Below, piece by piece: positions 24,609 through 31,704 of a stretch of DNA of 53,114 bases. A program made the position numbers and the translations under genes. Position 1 is the first letter of the stretch; every line of letters begins with the position of its first letter. Under the pieces are notes generated by a model. The model was not told the DNA's origin and did not search any database. It saw only the letters and a list, made by a program, of their open reading frames with translations. The stretch is from CAZGGW01 sp964525365 (GTDB lineage: Bacteria > Bacillota_I > Bacilli_A > RF39 > UBA660), in contig CAZGGW010000002.1 in the NCBI GenBank assembly GCA_964525365.1, positions 1 through 53,114 on the forward strand, read 5' to 3'.

Positions 24609-24925
24609 TTACATTCTCCAATTAAATCTCGTAAATTATTTTGAATTGTTTCATATTTGGCGTCTAAACAAGATTTCCTAATTATTATAACACAATTAAA
24701 GCCATTATTAAAATAATTTTTCATTAATAAATCTTTTATTACTCTTTTTGCCTTATTTCTATTAACTGAATTTGCTATTTTTTTACTGACAGATACACAA
24801 TACCTATTATAGGATAAATTATTTTTAACATAATAAAGTATAAAATATATATTTATTTTTTTATTATTTTTATAAATAATCTGTTGTATTTCTTCATTTT
24901 TTTTAATTATAAATTTTTTATTCAT
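24605..24925 (-). CDS. rnpA: Ribonuclease P protein component
   Basis: RnpA assists the RNase P RNA in removing tRNA 5' leaders. The 106-residue protein is short for the family but carries the RNR-type block (VNRNKAKRVIKDLL) and the RYCVSVSKKIANSVNRNK segment that make up the RNA-binding cleft. Order rpmH-rnpA-yidC-khpB is the universal one next to oriC. Confidence 0.95.
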   Translation of the reverse strand: MNKKFIIKKNEEIQQIIYKNNKKINIYFILYYVKNNLSYNRYCVSVSKKIANSVNRNKAKRVIKDLLMKNYFNNGFNCVIIIRKSCLDAKYETIQNNLRDLIGECK

Positions 24926-24958
24926 TTAAATTGTCCTTCTATTTTTTTATAGGAATAG

Positions 24959-24985
24959 AAAAAAATCACTTATTTAAAAGTAATT
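24959..24985 (-). terminator. Attenuator or terminator between rpmH and rnpA
   Basis: On the minus strand AATTACTT/AAGTGATT (one G-U pair) is followed by seven T. It would lower rnpA expression relative to rpmH. Confidence 0.6.
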
Positions 24986-24989
24986 CTTT

Positions 24990-25112
24990 TTATTTAGATA
25001 ATTCTTTTCTTTGCTTACTTCTTCTTAATTTTAAAACTTTTGAATCTTTTCTAGTTCTAAATCCATGTGTTTTACTTTTTTTTCTATTATTTGGTTGATA
25101 TGTTCTTTTCAT
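24990..25112 (-). CDS. rpmH: 50S ribosomal protein L34 (short, 40 residues)
   Basis: The minus strand from the ATG at 25110-25112 gives MKRTYQPNNRKKSKTHGFRT and ends RRSKQRKELSK. This is clearly L34. It is four residues shorter than the usual 44 because the RMKTKSGRKVL segment is replaced by RKDSKVL. The ribosome site GGAGGGAG is strong and the promoter is consensus-like. Part of the standard origin-proximal cluster. Confidence 0.96.
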   Translation of the reverse strand: MKRTYQPNNRKKSKTHGFRTRKDSKVLKLRRSKQRKELSK

Positions 25113-25150
25113 ATTTTTCTCCCTCCAACATTTTTCACTTGACTGAACAA

Positions 25151-25179
25151 ATTATAAAATATACAATAAGTTTTGTCAA
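25151..25179 (-). promoter_or_regulatory. Consensus sigma-A promoter of rpmH
   Basis: TTGACA (25174-25179, minus strand) and TATAAT (25151-25156) with a 17-bp spacer match both consensus hexamers exactly. Confidence 0.85.
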
Positions 25180-25184
25180 TTTAA

Positions 25185-25380
25185 TTTTTTATAAACATTA
25201 TTGTTGATAACTTTATTTATTCAGAAAATAAAATATGTTGATAGTGTTGATAACTAAAAAAATTGTGGAATTTAAAGATATAAAAAGTGGATTAGATGTT
25301 AATAAGTTGGTTAACCAATTTTATTTATGTTTTTTCACTTTTATTTTTTTTAAAAAAAGTTTACAATGATGTTAACAAGT
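25185..25380. other. Replication origin, rpmH-dnaA part (DnaA-box cluster)
   Basis: The divergent, AT-rich gap holds repeated 9-mers fitting TTATNAACA. These are 25189-25197 (plus), and 25202-25210, 25245-25253 and 25297-25305 (complement). Near matches lie at 25236-25244 and 25370-25378. No exact TTATCCACA is visible. Strand switch of genes, dnaA next door and the box cluster together mark oriC. Confidence 0.85.
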
Positions 25381-25400
25381 AGAAAGGAGCGTTTATTTAT

Positions 25401-26762
25401 ATGGAGAAAAATGTATTTTGGGAAAAATTTATTTCTTCTTTATCCGCGACCATTTCTAATGTTTCTTTTAATACTTGGTTTAACGATATGAAATTATATG
25501 ATTTAAATGATGAGAAGATTTTGTTAACTGTACCTTATGATTCTATAAAAGATCATTTAATAAATAATTATTATGAAATTTTAGAAGATATAATTACAAA
25601 TATACTTGGAATAAATTTAAAAATTGATTTTCTATTAGAAAGCGATATAAGAAAAGAAAAAAATATAAATATAGATGATCAAGAAAATAACAACGAGATT
25701 GAATATTATAAATATTATAGCAATTTTAATAAAAAATATACTTTTGAAAATTTTGTTGTTGGAAATTCTAATAGGTTTGCTTATAGTTCTGCGGTTGCAG
25801 TAGCAGAAAAACCTGGAAAATTATATAATCCATTATTTTTATATGGTAAAAGTGGATTAGGAAAAACTCATTTAATGCACGCAATTGGAAATTATATAAA
25901 AAAGAATTCTAATAAAAAAGTGTTGTATATAACTACCGAACAGTTTGTTAATGATTTTGTTAATATTAATAAAAAAGATACTGGTAATAATATAACTTAT
26001 ATTGAAATGTTCAAAAAAAAATATAGAAATGTAGATGTATTGATGATAGATGATATACAATTTTTAGGTTCTGCGACTATGTCTCAACAAGAGTTTACTA
26101 ACACTTTTAATAGTTTATATGATAATGAAAAACAAATTATTATTTCTTCAGATAGATCAGTAGATGATTTAAAATTATTAGAAGATAGATTAAAAACTAG
26201 ATTTAATTGGGGATTAAAAGCGGATATAAATCCTCCAGATTATGAATTAAAAAGAAAGATTATTGAGAAAAAAATAACAAATGAAGATTTGCTTTTAAAT
26301 TTAAATAATGATATTATTGATTATATAGCAGCAAATTGTGGTAATGATGTACGAAATTTAGAAGGATTTTTAATAAGATTAATGGCTTATCAAGCAATTA
26401 TGAATATTAATACATTAACGTTAGAAGATTCAATGGAAGCTTTAAAAGACTACACTAACAATCCTATATATAGTAATAACACTATAGCAGGTATTCAAAA
26501 TGTAGTAGCAAAATATTTTAAAGTATCTGTTGATGATTTAAAAGGAAAGAAAAAACATAAAGCAATTATACAAGCAAGACAAATAGCAATGTATTTATGT
26601 AGAATGATGACTGAAGAAACTTATCCAAGGATAGGTTTAGAATTTGGAGGGAAAGACCATTCAACAATTATATATGCATATGAAAAAATCAATAATGAAA
26701 TAAAGCATAATGGTCAATTAAAATTAATAGTGGAAGAGTTAAAACAGCAAATCAAAAGTTAA
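25401..26762 (+). CDS. dnaA: Chromosomal replication initiator DnaA
   Basis: DnaA binds origin boxes and melts oriC. The 453-residue protein has domain I (1-80) and a short linker. The AAA+ domain shows Walker A GKSGLGKT (149-156), Walker B MIDDIQ (215-220) and a sensor 2 region. Domain IV has the DNA-binding signature GLEFGGKDHSTIIYAYEKI near 418-436. Those base-contact residues (D-H-S-T) look standard even though nearby boxes are not the textbook sequence. AAAGGAG lies 11 bases before the ATG. Confidence 0.99.
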   Translation: MEKNVFWEKFISSLSATISNVSFNTWFNDMKLYDLNDEKILLTVPYDSIKDHLINNYYEILEDIITNILGINLKIDFLLESDIRKEKNINIDDQENNNEIEYYKYYSNFNKKYTFENFVVGNSNRFAYSSAVAVAEKPGKLYNPLFLYGKSGLGKTHLMHAIGNYIKKNSNKKVLYITTEQFVNDFVNINKKDTGNNITYIEMFKKKYRNVDVLMIDDIQFLGSATMSQQEFTNTFNSLYDNEKQIIISSDRSVDDLKLLEDRLKTRFNWGLKADINPPDYELKRKIIEKKITNEDLLLNLNNDIIDYIAANCGNDVRNLEGFLIRLMAYQAIMNINTLTLEDSMEALKDYTNNPIYSNNTIAGIQNVVAKYFKVSVDDLKGKKKHKAIIQARQIAMYLCRMMTEETYPRIGLEFGGKDHSTIIYAYEKINNEIKHNGQLKLIVEELKQQIKS

Positions 26763-26769
26763 TAAAAAG

Positions 26770-26840
26770 ATTGTTATTAACAATTCAAAATAGTAAAATT
26801 TACCTTATGTATAAGCAATCATTAAAGTTATTAACAATAT
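26770..26840. other. Replication origin, dnaA-dnaN part (DnaA boxes)
   Basis: Two exact TTATTAACA 9-mers (26774-26782 and 26828-26836) lie in the 124-base dnaA-dnaN gap, so the origin is probably bipartite as in B. subtilis. Confidence 0.7.
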
Positions 26841-26886
26841 CAACTTTAATAATAAAAATATAATAATAAAAAGAAAGAAGAAAATT

Positions 26887-28008
26887 ATGAATTTAAAAAT
26901 TAAAAAATCAATTTTATTAGAAAGTTTAAATTATGTTAGTAAAGCGTTATCAAGTAGAAATATAATTCCAATACTAAATGGTATTAAATTTGAATTAACA
27001 AAAAAAGGACTTTCAATAACAGCAACTGATAATGAAATATCTATAAATACTTTTATATCAAAAGAAAATATATTATTAATTAAAGAAGAAGGAATTTTAA
27101 TAATATATGGAAAATATTTATTAGAAATAATTAGAAAATTACCATCAGATCAAGTAGAAATATATTCAGTAGAAAATAATAAAGCTATTATTACTACCAA
27201 AACGTCTAAATATGATTTAAATTGTTATGATATAAATGATTTTCCGAAAATAGATTTTAAAGCAGATAAAAAACCTATTATTATAAATTCTAATATATTT
27301 TTAAATATTATAAATAAAACATTATTTGCAACTTCAACACAAGAAAGTAGGCCAGTATTAACTGGATTAAATATCAAAATTCAAGGAAATTTACTAGAAT
27401 GTATTGGAACAGATTCTTATAGGTTGGCTAAAAAAATTTATAAAATAGAAGACATGGTGGATGAAAATATAAATATTATAATTCCATCTAAAAGTTTAAT
27501 AGAATTAATAAAAATTTTAGAAGATAATAATGAATCCTTAGAATTAAATATTACTGAGAATAAAATATTATTTAAATATAAAAATGTTCTATTTCAATCT
27601 AGTTTATTAAATGGAACTTTCCCAAATACAAATAATTCAATTCCAACAGAGTTTGAAATTCAATTTAAAGTAAATTTAAATGAAATCTATAATGTAATTG
27701 ATAGAGCTTCGTTATTAACACAATTTAAAGAAAAGAATATAATTACTTTAGAACAACAAGATACTAAACTAATTATAAATTCATCAAGTCAAGAAATAGG
27801 CAAAGTAGAAGAAATAATGAATTGTGAAAAAATTAAAGGTGATAAAATAAAAATATCATTTAATTCCAAATATATGTTAGATGCATTAAAAACTTTTACT
27901 TCAGAAAATATAATATTAAACTTTAATGGCGAGTTAAAACCTATAATAATTTCTTCAAGTGAAGAAACTGAATTAACTCAATTGATATTACCAATAAAAA
28001 CATTCTAA
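26887..28008 (+). CDS. dnaN: DNA polymerase III beta subunit (sliding clamp)
   Basis: The beta clamp tethers DNA polymerase III and other repair proteins to DNA. The 373-residue protein comprises three clamp domains of about 120 residues each. Typical blocks are RNIIPILNGIKFEL, ATSTQESRPVLTGL (second domain), TDSYRLAKK and the terminal TQLILPIKTF. The ribosome site is weak (AAGAAAGAAG). A terminator directly follows, separating it from comK. Confidence 0.97.
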   Translation: MNLKIKKSILLESLNYVSKALSSRNIIPILNGIKFELTKKGLSITATDNEISINTFISKENILLIKEEGILIIYGKYLLEIIRKLPSDQVEIYSVENNKAIITTKTSKYDLNCYDINDFPKIDFKADKKPIIINSNIFLNIINKTLFATSTQESRPVLTGLNIKIQGNLLECIGTDSYRLAKKIYKIEDMVDENINIIIPSKSLIELIKILEDNNESLELNITENKILFKYKNVLFQSSLLNGTFPNTNNSIPTEFEIQFKVNLNEIYNVIDRASLLTQFKEKNIITLEQQDTKLIINSSSQEIGKVEEIMNCEKIKGDKIKISFNSKYMLDALKTFTSENIILNFNGELKPIIISSSEETELTQLILPIKTF

Positions 28009-28043
28009 AAATATTAAAAATAAAAAATTTAATATTTTTTTCT
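28007..28043 (+). terminator. Intrinsic terminator of dnaN
   Basis: 12-bp perfect stem AAAAATATTAAA (28007-28018) with TTTAATATTTTT (28028-28039) and a T-run. Confidence 0.75.
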
Positions 28044-28045
28044 TT

Positions 28046-28072
28046 TTCGACATAAATCGACAAATTTTGACA
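28046..28072 (-). promoter_or_regulatory. Three phased Spo0A-box-like heptamers upstream of comK
   Basis: TTCGACA (28046), ATCGACA (28056) and TTTGACA (28066) repeat at exactly 10 bp. Read on the minus strand they are TGTCGAA (exact Spo0A box), TGTCGAT and TGTCAAA (one mismatch each). They overlap a candidate sigma-A promoter (TCGACA 28057-28062, 16 bp, TATGAT 28079-28084). Confidence 0.5.
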
Positions 28073-28126
28073 AAACTTTATGATACAATACATCTTGAAA
28101 ATTTTTAAGGAAAGGAGGAAAATATT

Positions 28127-28585
28127 ATGGATTATGAAATAAATAGTGAAACTCTTGCTATACTTCCAATAAATAAATCTGAGAGTAAAATAATAGAAAA
28201 AAATACTCAATATATTATTTCGAATAATACATTTGAAGTGATTGAACATAGTTGTGAATATTTTGGAAGTTCATATTTAGGAAGATTTAATGGAACAAAA
28301 AATATTTTAAATGTAACACATAAATCTCCTATAATTATAGAAGAGAGCACAAATTTAATATTTTTTCCAACTACATCTCCAAATAATCCTAATTGTATTT
28401 GGATATCATTAAATAATATTTTAAATTATTTACCAGGGAATAATCATAAAACTTCTATAGTAGAGTTTAATGATGGTTCTAAACTAGAAATAAATACAAC
28501 AATAGGTATTTTAAATAATCAAATATTAAGAGCAACCAGACTTCAAATGCTATTTAATCAAAGAAGAGAAAAAATACAAAAATAG
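28127..28585 (+). CDS. comK: Competence transcription factor ComK
   Basis: ComK is the master regulator of genetic competence, activating DNA-uptake genes by binding A/T boxes. The 152-residue protein aligns along most of the B. subtilis protein. It has SKIIEKNTQYI, a CEYFGSSYLGR block (residues 43-53), THKSPIIIEESTNLIFFPTTS and the NCIWIS block, then FENQVYRT-like ILNNQILRATRLQ. It is about 40 residues shorter than the Bacillus protein at the C-terminus, where ComK is needed for transcription activation and MecA/ClpC control. It has a strong AGGAGG and its own terminator. It occupies the spot where yaaA normally sits between dnaN and recF. Confidence 0.93.
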   Translation: MDYEINSETLAILPINKSESKIIEKNTQYIISNNTFEVIEHSCEYFGSSYLGRFNGTKNILNVTHKSPIIIEESTNLIFFPTTSPNNPNCIWISLNNILNYLPGNNHKTSIVEFNDGSKLEINTTIGILNNQILRATRLQMLFNQRREKIQK

Positions 28586-28604
28586 TGGTTTTTCCACTAT
28601 TTTT
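28578..28604 (+). terminator. Strong intrinsic terminator of comK
   Basis: AAAAATAGTGG (28578-28588) pairs with CCACTATTTTT (28594-28604), ending in T-run. Confidence 0.85.
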
Positions 28605-28617
28605 ATGCTATAATTAT

Positions 28618-28649
28618 TAATAGGTATAGGAGTATTACTGTACCTATTA
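28618..28649. promoter_or_regulatory. Inverted repeat in the recF leader
   Basis: TAATAGGTA (28618-28626) and TACCTATTA (28641-28649), 14-base loop, follow a TATAAT (28609-28614). It may be an operator or 5' hairpin of the recF-gyrB-gyrA operon. Confidence 0.45.
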
Positions 28650-28681
28650 TTTAATTTAAAAATTACAAAAGAGGGTTTTTC

Positions 28682-29785
28682 ATGGATATAGTAGATTTAG
28701 AACTTAATAATTTTAGAACTTTTGATAATATTATTTTTAAGGATTTCAAAAAAATAAATATAATAATAGGATCAAATGGAATTGGAAAAACTAGTGTTTT
28801 AGAATCAATTTTCGTTGGAAGTTTAACTAAAACATTTAAAAATTATAATGATAATGTATTAATTAAATTAAATAAGACTAATTCTTTTATTAAAATTAAC
28901 TTAAAATTATATCAAAATAAAAAAGAAAAGAAAATAAAATTAAAATTATATTTAACTGATGATGGTAAAAAAGCTTACATAAATGAAAATATAGTTAATA
29001 AGCTAAGTGAATATGTAGGAGAATATAAGGTAATATTATTTTCGCCTGATGAATTAAAAATAATAAAAGATTCTCCAAATTCTAGACGAAGTTATCTAAA
29101 TATGGAAATTTCACAAATTGATAAAGAATATATAAAAATTTTAAATAGTTATAATGTATTAATAAAAAACAAAAACGATTATTTAAAAAAATTGTTTTTG
29201 AATAATAATTATGATAAAAAATATTTAGATGTAATAGATGCTAAAATTGCAGAATTTGGAAAATATATTTGTTCTAAAAGGGAAGATTATTTAAATAAAA
29301 TTAATCAAATTATTAATCAAAAATTCAATAAATTTAAAAAAAATGACAACTTATTTATAGAATATAAATCAGATTTTAAAAATAAATCAGAAGATCAAAT
29401 TATTAAATTATTAAAAAGTGTTAGAGAAAAAGAAATGAATTTTGGATTAACATCAACTGGAATTCATAGAGATGACTATGAATTTATACATAATGAAAAA
29501 AGTGCGAAAGATTTTAGTTCTCAAGGTTTACAAAAATTGATAATATTATCAATGAAATTATCAGAAATTGAAATTTTAAATAAATATTATAAAATACAAC
29601 CAATTTTATTGCTAGATGATTTATTTAGTGAATTGGATTTAAAAAATCAAAACAAAATATTTTCTTCATTAAATAAAAAACTACAAATATTTATAACAAC
29701 TACAGATTTAAAAAATATTAATAAAAAAATAATAAAAGATGCAAAAATAATAAAAATAGAAAAGATGGTGAAAAAAAATGAATAG
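28682..29785 (+). CDS. recF: DNA replication and repair protein RecF
   Basis: RecF is an SMC-like ATPase that loads RecA on gapped DNA with RecO and RecR (recR is in this window). The 367-residue protein has Walker A GSNGIGKTSVLESI, the signature FSSQGLQKLIILSMKL and Walker B PILLLDDLFSELD. It overlaps gyrB by 8 bases (ATGAATAG), so they are translationally coupled. Confidence 0.97.
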   Translation: MDIVDLELNNFRTFDNIIFKDFKKINIIIGSNGIGKTSVLESIFVGSLTKTFKNYNDNVLIKLNKTNSFIKINLKLYQNKKEKKIKLKLYLTDDGKKAYINENIVNKLSEYVGEYKVILFSPDELKIIKDSPNSRRSYLNMEISQIDKEYIKILNSYNVLIKNKNDYLKKLFLNNNYDKKYLDVIDAKIAEFGKYICSKREDYLNKINQIINQKFNKFKKNDNLFIEYKSDFKNKSEDQIIKLLKSVREKEMNFGLTSTGIHRDDYEFIHNEKSAKDFSSQGLQKLIILSMKLSEIEILNKYYKIQPILLLDDLFSELDLKNQNKIFSSLNKKLQIFITTTDLKNINKKIIKDAKIIKIEKMVKKNE

Positions 29786-31691
29786 TGAACATTATGGAGT
29801 AGAAGATATTCAAGTATTAGAAGGATTAGAAGCAGTAAGAAAAAGACCAGGAATGTATATAGGAACAACAAGTTCTAGAGGATTACATCATTTAGTTTGG
29901 GAAATAGTAGATAATTCGATAGATGAAGCTTTAGCTGGATATTGTGATGATATAGAAATTATTATTAATAAAGATAATTCAGTTACAGTAAAAGATGATG
30001 GAAGAGGTATTCCTACAGGAATCCATCCTAAAACAGGTTTATCAACAGTGGAAACGGTTTATACAGTACTACATGCAGGTGGTAAATTTGGCGGTGGAGG
30101 ATATAAAGTTTCTGGTGGTCTTCATGGAGTAGGAGCAAGTGTAGTAAATGCACTTAGTGAATGGGTTGAAGTAAAAGTTTATCAAGATTCAAAAATATAT
30201 TATATTAAATTTGAAAATGGAGGTCATACAACTCAATCTTTAAATATTATTGGTGAATGTAGTAAAGAAATGACAGGAACTACTGTTACATTTAAACCTG
30301 ATCCACAAATATTTAAAGAAACTATAGAATTTGATTATGATATTTTAAAACAGAGAACTAGAGAATTAGCTTTTTTAAATAAAGGGCTTAGAATAATATT
30401 ATGCGATGATAGAACTGGTAAAAAAGAAGAATTTCTTTATAATGGTGGTATTATAGAGTATGTAAAATTATTAAATAAAGCAAAAAATCCAATACACGAA
30501 CAAGTTATATATAGTGAAGGTGTTGAAAATGATGTTAGTATAGAAGTAGCATTACAATATAATGATGGTTATAATACATCAATGTATTCTTTTGTAAATA
30601 ATATTAATACCCCTGAGGGTGGAACTCATGAAGATGGCATTAAATTAGCAATTACTAGAATAATTAATAATTATGCTAAAACTGCTAAATATTTAAAAGA
30701 AAATGATGAAGCTTTAACAGGAGATGACGTTAGAGAAGGATTAACAATAATAATTTCTGCTAAAGTTCCAGAACCTCAATTTGAAGGCCAGACTAAAACC
30801 AAACTTGGAAATAGTGAAGTTAGGAAAATTGCTAATAATATATTTTCTAAAGGTTTTGAACGATTTTTGTTAGAAAATCCAGACGTCGCAAAAATAATTA
30901 TAGAAAAATCTATGACGGCAGCAAGAGCAAGAGTTGCGGCAAAAAAAGCAAGAGAATTAACTAGAAGAAAAAGCGATTTGGATGTAGTTAATTTTGGTGG
31001 AAAGCTTGTGGATTGTAAAGAAAAAGATCCAACAGTATGTGAAATTTTTCTGGTCGAAGGTGATAGTGCAGGTGGATCTGCCATAAAAGGAAGAGATTCA
31101 ATGACTCAAGCAATACTTCCATTAAGAGGTAAAATATTAAATGTAGAGAAAGCAAGAATAGATAAAGCACTTGGAAATGAAGAAATTAGAACTATTATTA
31201 CTGCCTTTGGAACGGGAATAGGAAGTGAATTTGATTTATCAAAATTAAGATATCACAAAATAATAATTATGAGTGATGCCGATGTTGATGGTTCTCATAT
31301 TAGAGTATTATTGTTAACATTATTTTATAGATTTTTTAGGCCTATTGTGGAGTCAGGATATGTTTATGCAGCTCAACCTCCGTTATTTTGTATAAAACAT
31401 GGTAAAGTTATAAAATATGTTTTAAATGAAGAAGAGAGAGATGATTATTTAGCGTCTTTGAATTCAAATATAAAAGTTGATATAACCAGAATGAAAGGTT
31501 TAGGAGAAATGAATTCAGAAGAATTAAGTGATACAACTATGGATATAAGCAAAAGAATATTAAGAAAAATTACTGTGGAAGATGCAATTATGGCAGATGA
31601 GATGTTTACAAAATTAATGGGAGAAGAAGTTGAACCAAGAAGAAAATTTATAGAAGAAAATGCAGATTATACAGTAAATATAGATGCATAG
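29778..31691 (+). CDS. gyrB: DNA gyrase subunit B
   Basis: GyrB is the ATPase half of DNA gyrase, which adds negative supercoils. The 637-residue protein shows the GHKL ATPase motifs (EIVDNSIDEA, DDGRGIPTGIH, GGLHGVGASVVNALS). The TOPRIM domain has EGDSAGG and the IIMSDADVDGSHI metal site, and PLRGKILNVEKAR lies between them. Ends close to gyrA. Confidence 0.98.
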   Translation: MNSEHYGVEDIQVLEGLEAVRKRPGMYIGTTSSRGLHHLVWEIVDNSIDEALAGYCDDIEIIINKDNSVTVKDDGRGIPTGIHPKTGLSTVETVYTVLHAGGKFGGGGYKVSGGLHGVGASVVNALSEWVEVKVYQDSKIYYIKFENGGHTTQSLNIIGECSKEMTGTTVTFKPDPQIFKETIEFDYDILKQRTRELAFLNKGLRIILCDDRTGKKEEFLYNGGIIEYVKLLNKAKNPIHEQVIYSEGVENDVSIEVALQYNDGYNTSMYSFVNNINTPEGGTHEDGIKLAITRIINNYAKTAKYLKENDEALTGDDVREGLTIIISAKVPEPQFEGQTKTKLGNSEVRKIANNIFSKGFERFLLENPDVAKIIIEKSMTAARARVAAKKARELTRRKSDLDVVNFGGKLVDCKEKDPTVCEIFLVEGDSAGGSAIKGRDSMTQAILPLRGKILNVEKARIDKALGNEEIRTIITAFGTGIGSEFDLSKLRYHKIIIMSDADVDGSHIRVLLLTLFYRFFRPIVESGYVYAAQPPLFCIKHGKVIKYVLNEEERDDYLASLNSNIKVDITRMKGLGEMNSEELSDTTMDISKRILRKITVEDAIMADEMFTKLMGEEVEPRRKFIEENADYTVNIDA

Positions 31692-31704
31692 TGAGGTGAA
31701 AAAT

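Noticed and set aside
28000..28045. ComK boxes (AAAA-N5-TTTT) upstream of comK
   Set aside because: The A- and T-runs are fully explained by the dnaN terminator, and the motif is uninformative at this AT content.
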